From Azospirillum brasilense (GTDB taxonomy: Bacteria; Pseudomonadota; Alphaproteobacteria; Azospirillales; Azospirillaceae), in the NCBI RefSeq assembly GCF_003349955.1, contig NZ_QLKQ01000072.1, forward strand, positions 1-37,730: DNA of 37,730 nucleotides. Reading direction: 5' to 3'. Position numbers and translations under genes: made by a program. The notes below the pieces were generated by a model. That model saw nothing but the letters and a program-made list of their open reading frames with translations. It was not told the DNA's origin and ran no database searches. Below, piece by piece: positions 1-6,696 of the stretch (position 1 is its first letter; each line of letters starts with the position of its first letter).

Positions 1-318
1 GGTGCCGAGCGCGGAATAGGCGGCGGTGGTCAGGCCGCGCGCCTGCTCGATCATGTCGTCGATCGAGGTCAGGCCCTTGTCGGCGGCCTTGATGGTGCTG
101 ATGGCCTGACCCATCGTGTCCTTCAGCGCGGTCAGGTCGCCGGCGCGCTGGGTCAGGTTCTTGGCGGCGAAGAACGACGTCGGGCCATCGAGCGCCGAAT
201 TGATCTTGTTGCCGGTGGCGAGGATGTTCTGCTTCTTCGCGATCGAGTCCTGCACGCCCTGCAGCTGCAGCAGGTTTGTGCGCATCGACGACGAGAGGGA
301 GATGTCGCTGGTAGCCAT
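1..318 (-). CDS. Flagellin, N-terminal part (gene runs off the left edge)
   Basis: The first 106 codons of a flagellin, the exported subunit that polymerises into the flagellar filament. The start ATG (318-316) follows an AAGGAG ribosome site about 7 bases upstream. The visible protein begins MATSDISLSSSMRTNLLQL and has the conserved D0/D1 helical region, including the family segments around residues 30-50 (ILATGNKINSALDGPTSFF) and 60-100. There is no signal peptide, as expected for type III flagellar export. The variable central domain, where glycans attach in other bacteria, and the C-terminal D0 helix lie outside the window. The gene has its own sigma54-type promoter at 400-414. The adjacent sugar and acyl genes suggest this flagellin is the glycosylation target; A. 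brasilense polar flagellin is known to be a glycoprotein. Which flagellin paralogue this is cannot be told. Confidence 0.93.
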   Translation of the reverse strand, partial: MATSDISLSSSMRTNLLQLQGVQDSIAKKQNILATGNKINSALDGPTSFFAAKNLTQRAGDLTALKDTMGQAISTIKAADKGLTSIDDMIEQARGLTTAAYSALGT

Positions 319-399
319 GGAGTCACTCCTTTTGGAGGATGTCGGTCCGCACGACGTTGCGCGCACGGAGAGGGACTAATTCCCTCGGGCTACCGGTAG

Positions 400-414
400 G
401 CAATAAATGGGCCA
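400..414 (-). promoter_or_regulatory. Sigma54 (-24/-12) promoter of the flagellin gene
   Basis: Read on the minus strand the sequence is TGGCCCATTTATTGC, which fits the RpoN consensus TGGCACG-N4-TTGC. The invariant GG and GC doublets have the correct spacing. It lies about 80 bases upstream of the flagellin ATG, giving a predicted leader of roughly 70 nt. Flagellin genes in many polarly flagellated bacteria use RpoN or sigma28; no convincing sigma28 site was seen here. Confidence 0.65.
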
Positions 415-460
415 GATCGAATTTGCCGCCCGGATGGGGAAAATGCTGCCTCTGGGTAAA

Positions 461-1573
461 TCAGGGGTCGGCAATTTTTGCCGATTGCTCGGCAAGAATT
501 GCCTCCCGCCCGGCACCCTTTGCCGGTTGCGCATCCGACCCGGCAGATTCTGCCGGGCTTGCAGGAAGAGCCGTCACCTCGCAAACGGCGAGCGGGCCGG
601 CAGTCAGCGCAACACTCCCCCACGACCAGCCGACACCGAAGCCCGAGAGAAGAAGGCGCAACGGCCCGCCGCGCAGCGCCTCTTCCAGTTCGGAGGCCAG
701 CGCCAGGGGAATGGACGCGGAACTGGTGTTGCCGAATCCGGCGAGCCCGACCACCGTCTGGGCGGGTGTGGCGCCGAGCTTCTGCGCGAGATGGCGGATC
801 ATCTGGGCGTTGGCCTGATGCAGGACCAGACGCTCCACCGTCTCCATCGTCCAGCCGGCCCGTTCCAGAACGGCGCGGATGTTGCCCGGCACCTCGCGCA
901 GGGTGAAGGCGAAGACCTGGGTGCCGTCCATGAACAGGTGCGCGGGCTCGCCGGGCCGCCGCAGACCGCCGCCGGGGACGGCGAGGTAGGGGGCGCCGGC
1001 GCCGTCGCTGCCCAGTTCAAAGACCATGGGCGCAGCCCCCTCCTCCGCCACCAGCGCCGTCGCCGTCGCGGCGTCGCCGAACAGAGGCGCCACGGCGCGG
1101 TCGTCGGGGTCGATCACGCGCGACGTGGTGTCCCCGGCGATCAGAAGCGCCCGCCGTCCGCCCGCCGCCTTCAGCATCGCCGACGCGGTCCACAGGCCGT
1201 GCACATAGCCCGAGCAGCCGAGCGTCAGGTCGAGCACCGCCGCGTTCTTGCCCAGCCCCAGCCGATGGTGGAGCCGATAGCCCGAGGCCGGCAGGATATG
1301 GTCATGGGTCTGGGTGACCATGACCAGCAGATCGACGCTGCTCGCCGCCCAGCCCAGCCGCTCCAGCAGGCGCCGCCCCGCCGCCTCTCCCAGGTCGGAC
1401 GTGCATTGATGAGGCGGCACGAGGTGGCGGGCCTCGATGCCCGTCGCCTTGGCGATCCGGCGGGCGGCATCCTCGCCGAAGCGGGCGGCCAGATCCTCCA
1501 CCGTTTCGCGCCGCTCCGGAACGCAGGCGACGATTCCCGTCAGGACGACGCCTTCGATCACGCTGGCCACCAT
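461..1573 (-). CDS. 3-oxoacyl-ACP synthase III-like protein (KAS III, copy A)
   Basis: A 370-aa thiolase-fold KAS III/FabH-like enzyme. This family condenses an acyl-CoA or acyl thioester with a malonyl-ACP type extender, or transfers acyl groups. The full triad is visible: Cys120 in TLGCSGYVHGL, His252 in LVLHQANAQM and Asn282 in GFGNTSSASIP. The C-terminal GFGVGWSWG motif is at 311-319. About 40 residues after the fold (330-370) are Ala/Gly/Glu-rich, and their codons form a run of palindromes. The start ATG has an AAGGAG site 7 bases upstream. It is the last gene of the long minus-strand cluster, 16 bases after the FabG-like SDR. A paralogue is at 13819-14901. FabH-like proteins also occur in Pseudomonas flagellin glycosylation islands, so a role in building an acyl group on a glycan is inferred. 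It is unlikely to be the housekeeping FabH, which usually sits beside plsX. Confidence 0.88.
   Translation of the reverse strand: MVASVIEGVVLTGIVACVPERRETVEDLAARFGEDAARRIAKATGIEARHLVPPHQCTSDLGEAAGRRLLERLGWAASSVDLLVMVTQTHDHILPASGYRLHHRLGLGKNAAVLDLTLGCSGYVHGLWTASAMLKAAGGRRALLIAGDTTSRVIDPDDRAVAPLFGDAATATALVAEEGAAPMVFELGSDGAGAPYLAVPGGGLRRPGEPAHLFMDGTQVFAFTLREVPGNIRAVLERAGWTMETVERLVLHQANAQMIRHLAQKLGATPAQTVVGLAGFGNTSSASIPLALASELEEALRGGPLRLLLSGFGVGWSWGSVALTAGPLAVCEVTALPASPAESAGSDAQPAKGAGREAILAEQSAKIADP
469..557. repeat. Run of GGCA/TGCC palindromes in the 3' end of KAS III copy A
   Basis: Successive inverted repeats share a GGCA...TGCC core. CGGCAA/TTGCCG is at 469-483 (loop 3), TTGCCG/CGGCAA at 478-495, GGCAA/TTGCC at 491-503, CCGGCA/TGCCGG at 510-526 (loop 5), and CCCGGCA/TGCCGGG at 539-557 (loop 5). 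They lie in the tail codons just before the stop and just upstream of the flagellin promoter. They could act as REP-like hairpins that end transcription or protect the 3' end of the cluster mRNA. Confidence 0.75.
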
Positions 1574-1589
1574 GGGGCGTCTCCTTCCG

Positions 1590-2321
1590 TCAGCCGGTGA
1601 TGCCGCCGTCCACGACGATGGTCTGGCCGGTCACGAACCCCGCCCCGTCACCCAGCAGGAAGCGCACCACCGGCACCACGTCGGCCACATCGCCCAGCCG
1701 GCCCAGCGGCGTGCGCCGCACGATCTGGTCGCGCTGCCCCTCGGCCAGCGCTCCGGACATCTCGGTGGCGAGATAGCCGGGCGCGACCGAGTTGACGGTG
1801 ACCTGGAGCCTCCCGACCTCGCGCGCCAGGGCGCGGGTCAGCCCGTCCAGCCCGGCCTTCGAGGCGGAATAGGCGGACAGGCCGGTGTAGCCCCGCTGCC
1901 CGATGATCGAGGAGATGTTGACGATCCGCCCCGCCCCCCGCTTCACCAGCTTGGCGCGCAGGAAGGCGCGGGCGACCTGGATGGCGCCAGTCAGGTTGAC
2001 CTGGATGACCTCCTCCACGTCGATCTCGGGGAACGTCGCCAGCACGCCTTCGCGGGCGATTCCCGCGTTGTTGACCAGTCCCCACAAGGGCGATGCGCCG
2101 CCCCACTCAAGCGCGGCGTCCATGAAGACACGCACCGCCTCCGCGTCGCCGATGCGGCAGGGTTGCCAGAACAGGTCGGGGCCGGCCAGCCGCTCCAGCG
2201 CCTCGCCCGGCGCCCGGCTGCATGTGGAGACGCGATAACCCTCCGCCAGCAGCGCCTCGACGATGCCCAGCCCCAGCCCGCGGCTGCCGCCGGTGACGAT
2301 GACATGCCGTTTGCCACTCAT
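1590..2321 (-). CDS. FabG-like short-chain dehydrogenase/reductase
   Basis: A 243-aa classical SDR, the usual length for 3-oxoacyl-ACP reductases that use NADPH to reduce a beta-keto acyl thioester. The nucleotide-binding TGGSRGLG motif is at 10-17, NNAG at 84-87, and the catalytic Ser138, Tyr151 and Lys155 (YSASK) are intact. The C-terminus has the family GQTIVVDGG signature. Its ATG overlaps the stop of the acyl ligase gene (ATGA, 2318-2321), implying translational coupling. KAS III copy A follows 16 bases later. The pair looks like a condensation-plus-reduction module, for example making a 3-hydroxyacyl unit. The fold is certain; whether the substrate is ACP-bound or a sugar is inferred. 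Confidence 0.88.
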   Translation of the reverse strand: MSGKRHVIVTGGSRGLGLGIVEALLAEGYRVSTCSRAPGEALERLAGPDLFWQPCRIGDAEAVRVFMDAALEWGGASPLWGLVNNAGIAREGVLATFPEIDVEEVIQVNLTGAIQVARAFLRAKLVKRGAGRIVNISSIIGQRGYTGLSAYSASKAGLDGLTRALAREVGRLQVTVNSVAPGYLATEMSGALAEGQRDQIVRRTPLGRLGDVADVVPVVRFLLGDGAGFVTGQTIVVDGGITG

Positions 2322-3511
2322 GCCGTTCCCTTCCGCGTCTTCTTGCCCGCCGCCCCAAGGGCGATGCTCCCGGTCAGGGTCACCAGACGGGGGCGCGCGG
2401 CCGGCGGCAGAACAGCCACCGCGGCGCGGATCGCGGCGCGGAGCGCGGCCTCCTCCACCCCAGGGGCCGGAACCACCAGAGCGGTCAGGATGTGGCCGGT
2501 CACCGGATTGGCCGCGGCCTGGACCAGGGCATCCCGAACGCCCGGAACGTCCAACAGCACCTGCTCCACCACCTCCGGGGAGACCTTCACCCCGCCGACA
2601 TTGACGCGCCCGTCGAGCCGCCCGGCGAACAGCGCGCGGTCGCCGCGCACCTCCACGACGTCGCCGGTGGACAGCCAGACGCCGTCAAGACCCAGCATCG
2701 CGCGCGGGCTGTTCACCTCCAGCACCCCGTCGCTCAGGCGCAGGCCGACCCCGTCGATTCCGGTCTCCAGCCAGTCGGCGGGAAAACCCGCCTTTCCGTC
2801 GCCCACCGCGAAGAGGGCCCCGGCCTCCGTCGAGGCGTAGATGTGCCGCAGCTTCGCGGTCGGGAACCGCTCCGCCAGCCGATCGAGCAGCGGCTGGTCG
2901 GCCACCTCGCCCCCCAGCGTGACGGCGACCAGCGGCGGCGCGGCGCCGTCGAGCGCCAGCAGGAAAGCCCGCCAGAAGCTCGGCGTCGCGCTGATGTGGG
3001 TGACCGCATGGCTTACGGCGAGGCGCGCCAGCTCCGCCGCCCCGGCGCCGGGCGCCGACACCAGCGTCGCCCCCGCGGCCAGGGCGGTCAGGATCACCTG
3101 AAACCCGGCGAAGGCCGCCGGTTCGTAGGCCAGCAACCAACGCGCGTCCGGATCGCCGGCACCGCGCAGGCGCCCGCGCAGGCGTTGGAAATCATGCCGG
3201 ATGAGCTTCGGCGTTCCCGTGGTGCCGGAGGTCTCCAGCAACACCGCGAATCCCGGCCCGTGAGGTTCGCTCTCCGTCTCCGCGGGGGCGGCACGGCGCG
3301 GCAGGTGCAGTTCCACCCCGGCCCGCTCGGCGGCGACCAGGGCGGCGACAAGCGCCGGCACGCCCTGCGGCGGCAGGACCACCCGCCCACCCGCGGCCTG
3401 GAACGCCGCTTCGAAAGCGTCGGCCTGGGCGGCGATCTCCGTCCAGCCGACGCTTCGCTCCGCCTCGATCAGGCGAACGCCGGGATGAAGCCAGGGCGGC
3501 GGCGGGGTCAT
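2318..3511 (-). CDS. AMP-forming acyl ligase (ANL superfamily), short form
   Basis: A 397-aa acyl-adenylating enzyme that would activate a carboxylic acid with ATP and load it on CoA or on the neighbouring ACP. The P-loop TSGTTGTPK is at 94-102. Further on are YASTEAG (motif A5), LSTGD (A7), the hinge region GRLDGRVNVGGVKVSP (A8) and a C-terminal GKKTRKG with the A10-type lysine. It is about 100 residues shorter than typical acyl-CoA synthetases, mostly at the N-terminus. Its ATG overlaps the ACP stop (ATGA, 3508-3511) and its stop overlaps the SDR start. The same frame is open further upstream, but that part is antisense to nothing new and overlaps the ACP gene. Its place directly after an ACP favours ACP loading. 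Confidence 0.85.
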   Translation of the reverse strand: MTPPPPWLHPGVRLIEAERSVGWTEIAAQADAFEAAFQAAGGRVVLPPQGVPALVAALVAAERAGVELHLPRRAAPAETESEPHGPGFAVLLETSGTTGTPKLIRHDFQRLRGRLRGAGDPDARWLLAYEPAAFAGFQVILTALAAGATLVSAPGAGAAELARLAVSHAVTHISATPSFWRAFLLALDGAAPPLVAVTLGGEVADQPLLDRLAERFPTAKLRHIYASTEAGALFAVGDGKAGFPADWLETGIDGVGLRLSDGVLEVNSPRAMLGLDGVWLSTGDVVEVRGDRALFAGRLDGRVNVGGVKVSPEVVEQVLLDVPGVRDALVQAAANPVTGHILTALVVPAPGVEEAALRAAIRAAVAVLPPAARPRLVTLTGSIALGAAGKKTRKGTA

Positions 3512-3786
3512 GCGGACCCGGCGGCGGCGCCTGAACGAGAAAGGTCCGGACGGTAGAGGGCCGCCAATTCCCCGACCGTGTTGAACTGGACGAAGCCGGC
3601 GCGGAAGGGGTCCTGGCCGGTCCGCTGCTCCAGCACCACCAGAAGCGTGGCGAGGTCGAGGGAATCGATCGGCAGATCCCCGCCGAGGAAGCGCGTGTCC
3701 GGGCCGAGCGCCGGCAGGGTCTCCCCCTTGTCGGCGGCGATGCGGGCAAGCTCTTCGGCGATCAGCGCGAACATGGTTTCGGTCAT
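3508..3786 (-). CDS. Acyl carrier protein (92 aa)
   Basis: A small acidic four-helix carrier. Ser42 in LPIDSLDLATLL is the expected 4'-phosphopantetheine attachment site. Starting at MTETMF (3786) rather than at the Met four codons earlier gives an exact ATGA overlap with the hydrolase stop. The C-terminal 20 residues (after ALYRPDL) are a loose tail not seen in FabF-type ACPs. With the ligase, SDR and KAS III downstream it forms a self-contained acyl module. It differs from the second ACP in the cluster (4609-4842). Confidence 0.85.
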   Translation of the reverse strand: MTETMFALIAEELARIAADKGETLPALGPDTRFLGGDLPIDSLDLATLLVVLEQRTGQDPFRAGFVQFNTVGELAALYRPDLSRSGAAAGSA

Positions 3787-4601
3787 TGGGTGTCGCATGC
3801 GGAAAGGAAGTCGCGGAGGGTGGCCGTGACGGGGGTTGCCGCCTCACTATGCGGCAAGTGCCCGGCCTTGTCGAAGAGATGAAGCGGCGCGCCCGGGGGC
3901 AGGCGGTCGGCGCCCGGCACCGGAATGATACGGTCCTCCCGCCCCCACAGCAGTTGGATCGGCATCGGAAAGGCCGTCCAATCCACCGGGCCGGGCGACC
4001 GGTGCGCCTCCGCGAAGGAGCCGGCGATGATCCGCTCCAGGGCGGCGCGGCGCCGGGGATCGGCGGCCTGGGCGTGCATCACCTCGCCGACGCGCCCCGC
4101 CAGCAGCCAGGGCCGGGCGAACAGGCGCGCGGCGCAGTCCCGCCCCTCCTCCACCGTCTCCAGCGCGGCGACCCGCCGCAGGAACTCCAGGTCGAAGTCG
4201 GGGCCGAGGCCGGCGCTGGCGACCAGCGACAGGCTCGCCACCCGCTCCGGCGCCAGCCGCGCCAGCTCCAGCGCGACGAAGCCGCCCATCGAGTGGCCTA
4301 CGGCGTGGACGCGCGGGATCTCCAGGATGTTCAGCAGGCGCAGCAGCCAGGGCGCGAAGGCGCCGACCCGCCCGTCCCCGACCTCCAGGGTCGAGGCGCC
4401 GTGCCCCGGCAGATCCACCGCCAGAACCCGGCGGTCGGCGGCCAGCGCCGCGGCGTTGAACTGCCAGGTCAGCGAATCCCCGGCAAAGCCGTGCAGGAGC
4501 AACGCCGGAACGCCGCCCCGCCCCATGGACAGATAGGCGGCCGGACCGCCCTCGATGTCGACCCGTCCGCGCCGCGGGGAGCGCTCGATCCTTTCGGTCA
4601 C
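3783..4601 (-). CDS. Alpha/beta hydrolase (possible thioesterase or acyltransferase)
   Basis: A 272-aa alpha/beta-hydrolase. The oxyanion HGF motif is at 37-39, the nucleophile elbow GHSMGG carries Ser104, and the C-terminal His248 is in KAGHLPHSE. I chose the GTG at 4601, seven bases after the ACP stop. The longer in-frame ATG at 4640 would overlap the ACP gene by about 30 bases and add residues that do not resemble the family. It sits between two ACP genes and overlaps the second by ATGA. It may release or transfer an acyl chain from the carrier, but MhpC-like hydrolases act on many esters and the substrate is not visible. Confidence 0.82.
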   Translation of the reverse strand: MTERIERSPRRGRVDIEGGPAAYLSMGRGGVPALLLHGFAGDSLTWQFNAAALAADRRVLAVDLPGHGASTLEVGDGRVGAFAPWLLRLLNILEIPRVHAVGHSMGGFVALELARLAPERVASLSLVASAGLGPDFDLEFLRRVAALETVEEGRDCAARLFARPWLLAGRVGEVMHAQAADPRRRAALERIIAGSFAEAHRSPGPVDWTAFPMPIQLLWGREDRIIPVPGADRLPPGAPLHLFDKAGHLPHSEAATPVTATLRDFLSACDTQ

Positions 4602-4608
4602 CTGGGAG

Positions 4609-4842
4609 TCAGGCGGCCACGGCGATGCCGGCCAGGCCAAGCAGGTCGTCCACCGTCTTCGCCTTCACCAGCTTCTCGCCCTCCACGACGTGGCCGAGCT
4701 TCTCGTCGACCAGGGCGATGAAGCTGATGACGGCCAGCGAGTCCCAGCTGTCGATCGAGTCGAGCTCTTCCGCGCCCGTCAGGGTGCCGGCGTCCAGCTC
4801 CAGCATCTCGTCGAGCGCGAGCAGGAATTCCTTGCGGTCCAT
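4609..4842 (-). CDS. Acyl carrier protein (77 aa)
   Basis: A 77-aa phosphopantetheine-binding protein of normal ACP length. The attachment site is Ser35 in SWDSLAVISF, followed by the usual helix III and an acidic surface. It starts 15 bases after the cytidylyltransferase stop and ends 7 bases before the hydrolase GTG. Stand-alone ACPs next to sugar genes are known in O-antigen and flagellin glycan loci, where they carry acyl groups for amide or ester decoration. Two different ACPs in one cluster suggest two carrier-bound intermediates, or a starter and an extender unit. Confidence 0.85.
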   Translation of the reverse strand: MDRKEFLLALDEMLELDAGTLTGAEELDSIDSWDSLAVISFIALVDEKLGHVVEGEKLVKAKTVDDLLGLAGIAVAA

Positions 4843-4857
4843 GGTGGTGTCTCCGTT

Positions 4858-5616
4858 TCAGTGGAGCGTGTTCTGACGCACGCTGCCGTTCAGGTCGGCC
4901 CATTCAGGGTTCTGGCGCAGCAGATTGCAACAATCCTGCCAGCCGAAGCCGGGATTTTCGGGAAGAAGCGCCCCCAGCAGGCGGCGGACCAACTCCAGGT
5001 CGGCGGCCTCGTCGACGCACCAGCGCTGCTCCAGGACGCTGCCGTCCTCCGGCGCCAGGGGCGTGCCGATGCGGAACCGCTCCGGGCGAAGGTAAAGGTG
5101 GGCGGTGACATGCTCCCGCTCCGCCGGATCGGTGGCATTGGCGGCGGCCTCATCCAAAGCGGCACGAGTGAATGCCTCCGCGTCCAGCCCACGCGGAAAG
5201 CGGCCGACGTCCAGACCGAGATAATCCAGCGGCGGAGCCGCCTCAAGGAACTCCATCACCAGGCGGTCCACCAGCGCCGGGTCGATCAGCGGACAATCCG
5301 CGGTGACCCGCACCACCACGTCCGCCCCGGCCATGGCGGCCGCCCCGGCGAAGCGCCCGAGCACGTCCTGCTCGTCGCCGCGGAACACCGGCACGCCGAG
5401 CGATCCCGCCAGATCCGCCACCGGATCGTCGGTGCCGTTGACCGTGGTCGCCAGCACCAGCGCGTCGAGCGTCCGGCAGCGCGCCAAGCGGTCCAGATGG
5501 TGGGCCAGCAGCGGCTGCCCCGCCGCGTCCATCAGCACCTTGCCGGGCAGGCGGGTCGAGGTCATGCGGGCTTGCGAGATGCAGACGACGCGCGGCTTGG
5601 CCGTGGCGGCGCTCAT
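4858..5616 (-). CDS. SpsF/NeuA-type cytidylyltransferase
   Basis: A 252-aa protein with the N-terminal nucleotide-binding signature QARMTSTRLPGKVL (15-28) and downstream RVTADCPLIDP. These are typical of the SpsF group of CMP-sugar transferases. The likely reaction is CTP plus a nonulosonic acid giving the CMP-sugar, the activated donor for glycosyltransfer. The ATG directly abuts the stop of pseI (5617-5619). Bacillus sps loci pair a NeuB-like SpsE, SpsF and SpsG in the same way. No canonical PseF is present in the window, so this gene is the best candidate for that step. The sugar specificity is inferred from neighbours. Confidence 0.8.
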   Translation of the reverse strand: MSAATAKPRVVCISQARMTSTRLPGKVLMDAAGQPLLAHHLDRLARCRTLDALVLATTVNGTDDPVADLAGSLGVPVFRGDEQDVLGRFAGAAAMAGADVVVRVTADCPLIDPALVDRLVMEFLEAAPPLDYLGLDVGRFPRGLDAEAFTRAALDEAAANATDPAEREHVTAHLYLRPERFRIGTPLAPEDGSVLEQRWCVDEAADLELVRRLLGALLPENPGFGWQDCCNLLRQNPEWADLNGSVRQNTLH

Positions 5617-6666
5617 TCAACCCTCCGGGGTCAGCATGTCCCAGCGCAGCGGCTCGCCGCGCTTCAGCGCGCGGGCGGCGCGGCGGCCGAGCACGGCGGG
5701 GAGATGCTTCGGCTCCAGGCCGAAGCCGGGGCGGATGGAGCGGACGCTGGCGGCGCTCAGCGCCTCGCCCGCCGCCACGTCGGCGGTGACGTAGAGGGAG
5801 CGGCGGTAGTCGCGCCCGCCCGCCTCGCTCGGCTTCACCCCGTAATGGACGCGCCCCAGAGCCGCCCAGGCGGTGCGGACGGACTCGGCCATCGCCTTGA
5901 ACTCCGCGGGTTCCAGGGAGAAGGCGCTGTCCACCCCGCCGTCGGCGCGGGACAGGGTGAAGTGCTTCTCGATCACCACCGCCCCCAGCGCCGCCGCGGC
6001 GACCGGCACCGCCACGCCGTGGGTGTGGTCGGACAGGCCGACAGCGACGCCGAAGGCCTGCGCCAGATGCGGGATGGTGCGCAGGTTGCAGTCCTCGGGC
6101 GGGGTCGGGTAGCCGCTGACGCAATGGAGCAGCACGAGCGGCGCATCGCCGACAGCCTCCACCGCCTCCGCGATCTCGCCCAGCGTGGCGAGGCCGGTGG
6201 ACAGGATCAGCGGCTTGCCGGAGCGGGCGGCCCGGCGGATCAGCGGCAGGTCGTTCAGCTCGAAGGAGGCGATCTTGAAGGCCGGGGCGCCCAACCGCTC
6301 CAGCAGGTCCACCGCCGTGTCGTCGAAGGGGGAGCTGAAGATGGTCAGGCCGATGGCGCGGGCGCGCTCGAACAGCGGGCCGTGCCACTCCCAGGGGGTG
6401 TGCGCCTCGCGGTAGAGGTCGTGCAGGGTGCGGCCCTTCCACAACCCGCCCTCCAGCAGGAATCCCGGCCCGTCATGGTCGATGGTCAGCGTGTCGGCGG
6501 TGTAGGTCTGCAGCTTCACCGCGTCGGCGCCGGCCTCCCTGGCGGCGTCGATCAGGGCCAGCGCCCGGTTCAGGTCGCCCTGGTGGTTGCCCGACATCTC
6601 GGCGATCAGATAGGGCGGATGGTCGGGGCCGATGGGGCGCCCGTTGATGATGACGTCGCGCGGCAC
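5617..6666 (-). CDS. pseI: Pseudaminic acid synthase (NeuB family)
   Basis: A 349-aa NeuB-family enzyme that condenses phosphoenolpyruvate with 6-deoxy-AltdiNAc to make pseudaminic acid in the cytoplasm. The N-terminal TIM barrel shows IAEMSGNHQGDLNRAL, KLQTYTADTLTID and the GLWKGRTLHDLYREAHTPWEWH-like stretch characteristic of PseI rather than sialic or legionaminic synthases. The C-terminal SAF (antifreeze-like) domain starts around residue 285 (RRSLYVTADVAAGEAL). Length is normal. It lies 30 bases after the glycosyltransferase gene and directly before the cytidylyltransferase. With PseH (11224) and PseG (15833) it defines a pseudaminic acid pathway. Confidence 0.92.
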   Translation of the reverse strand: MPRDVIINGRPIGPDHPPYLIAEMSGNHQGDLNRALALIDAAREAGADAVKLQTYTADTLTIDHDGPGFLLEGGLWKGRTLHDLYREAHTPWEWHGPLFERARAIGLTIFSSPFDDTAVDLLERLGAPAFKIASFELNDLPLIRRAARSGKPLILSTGLATLGEIAEAVEAVGDAPLVLLHCVSGYPTPPEDCNLRTIPHLAQAFGVAVGLSDHTHGVAVPVAAAALGAVVIEKHFTLSRADGGVDSAFSLEPAEFKAMAESVRTAWAALGRVHYGVKPSEAGGRDYRRSLYVTADVAAGEALSAASVRSIRPGFGLEPKHLPAVLGRRAARALKRGEPLRWDMLTPEG

Positions 6667-6696
6667 GGAGGGCGGTCTCGCTGTGATGGTCGGGTG

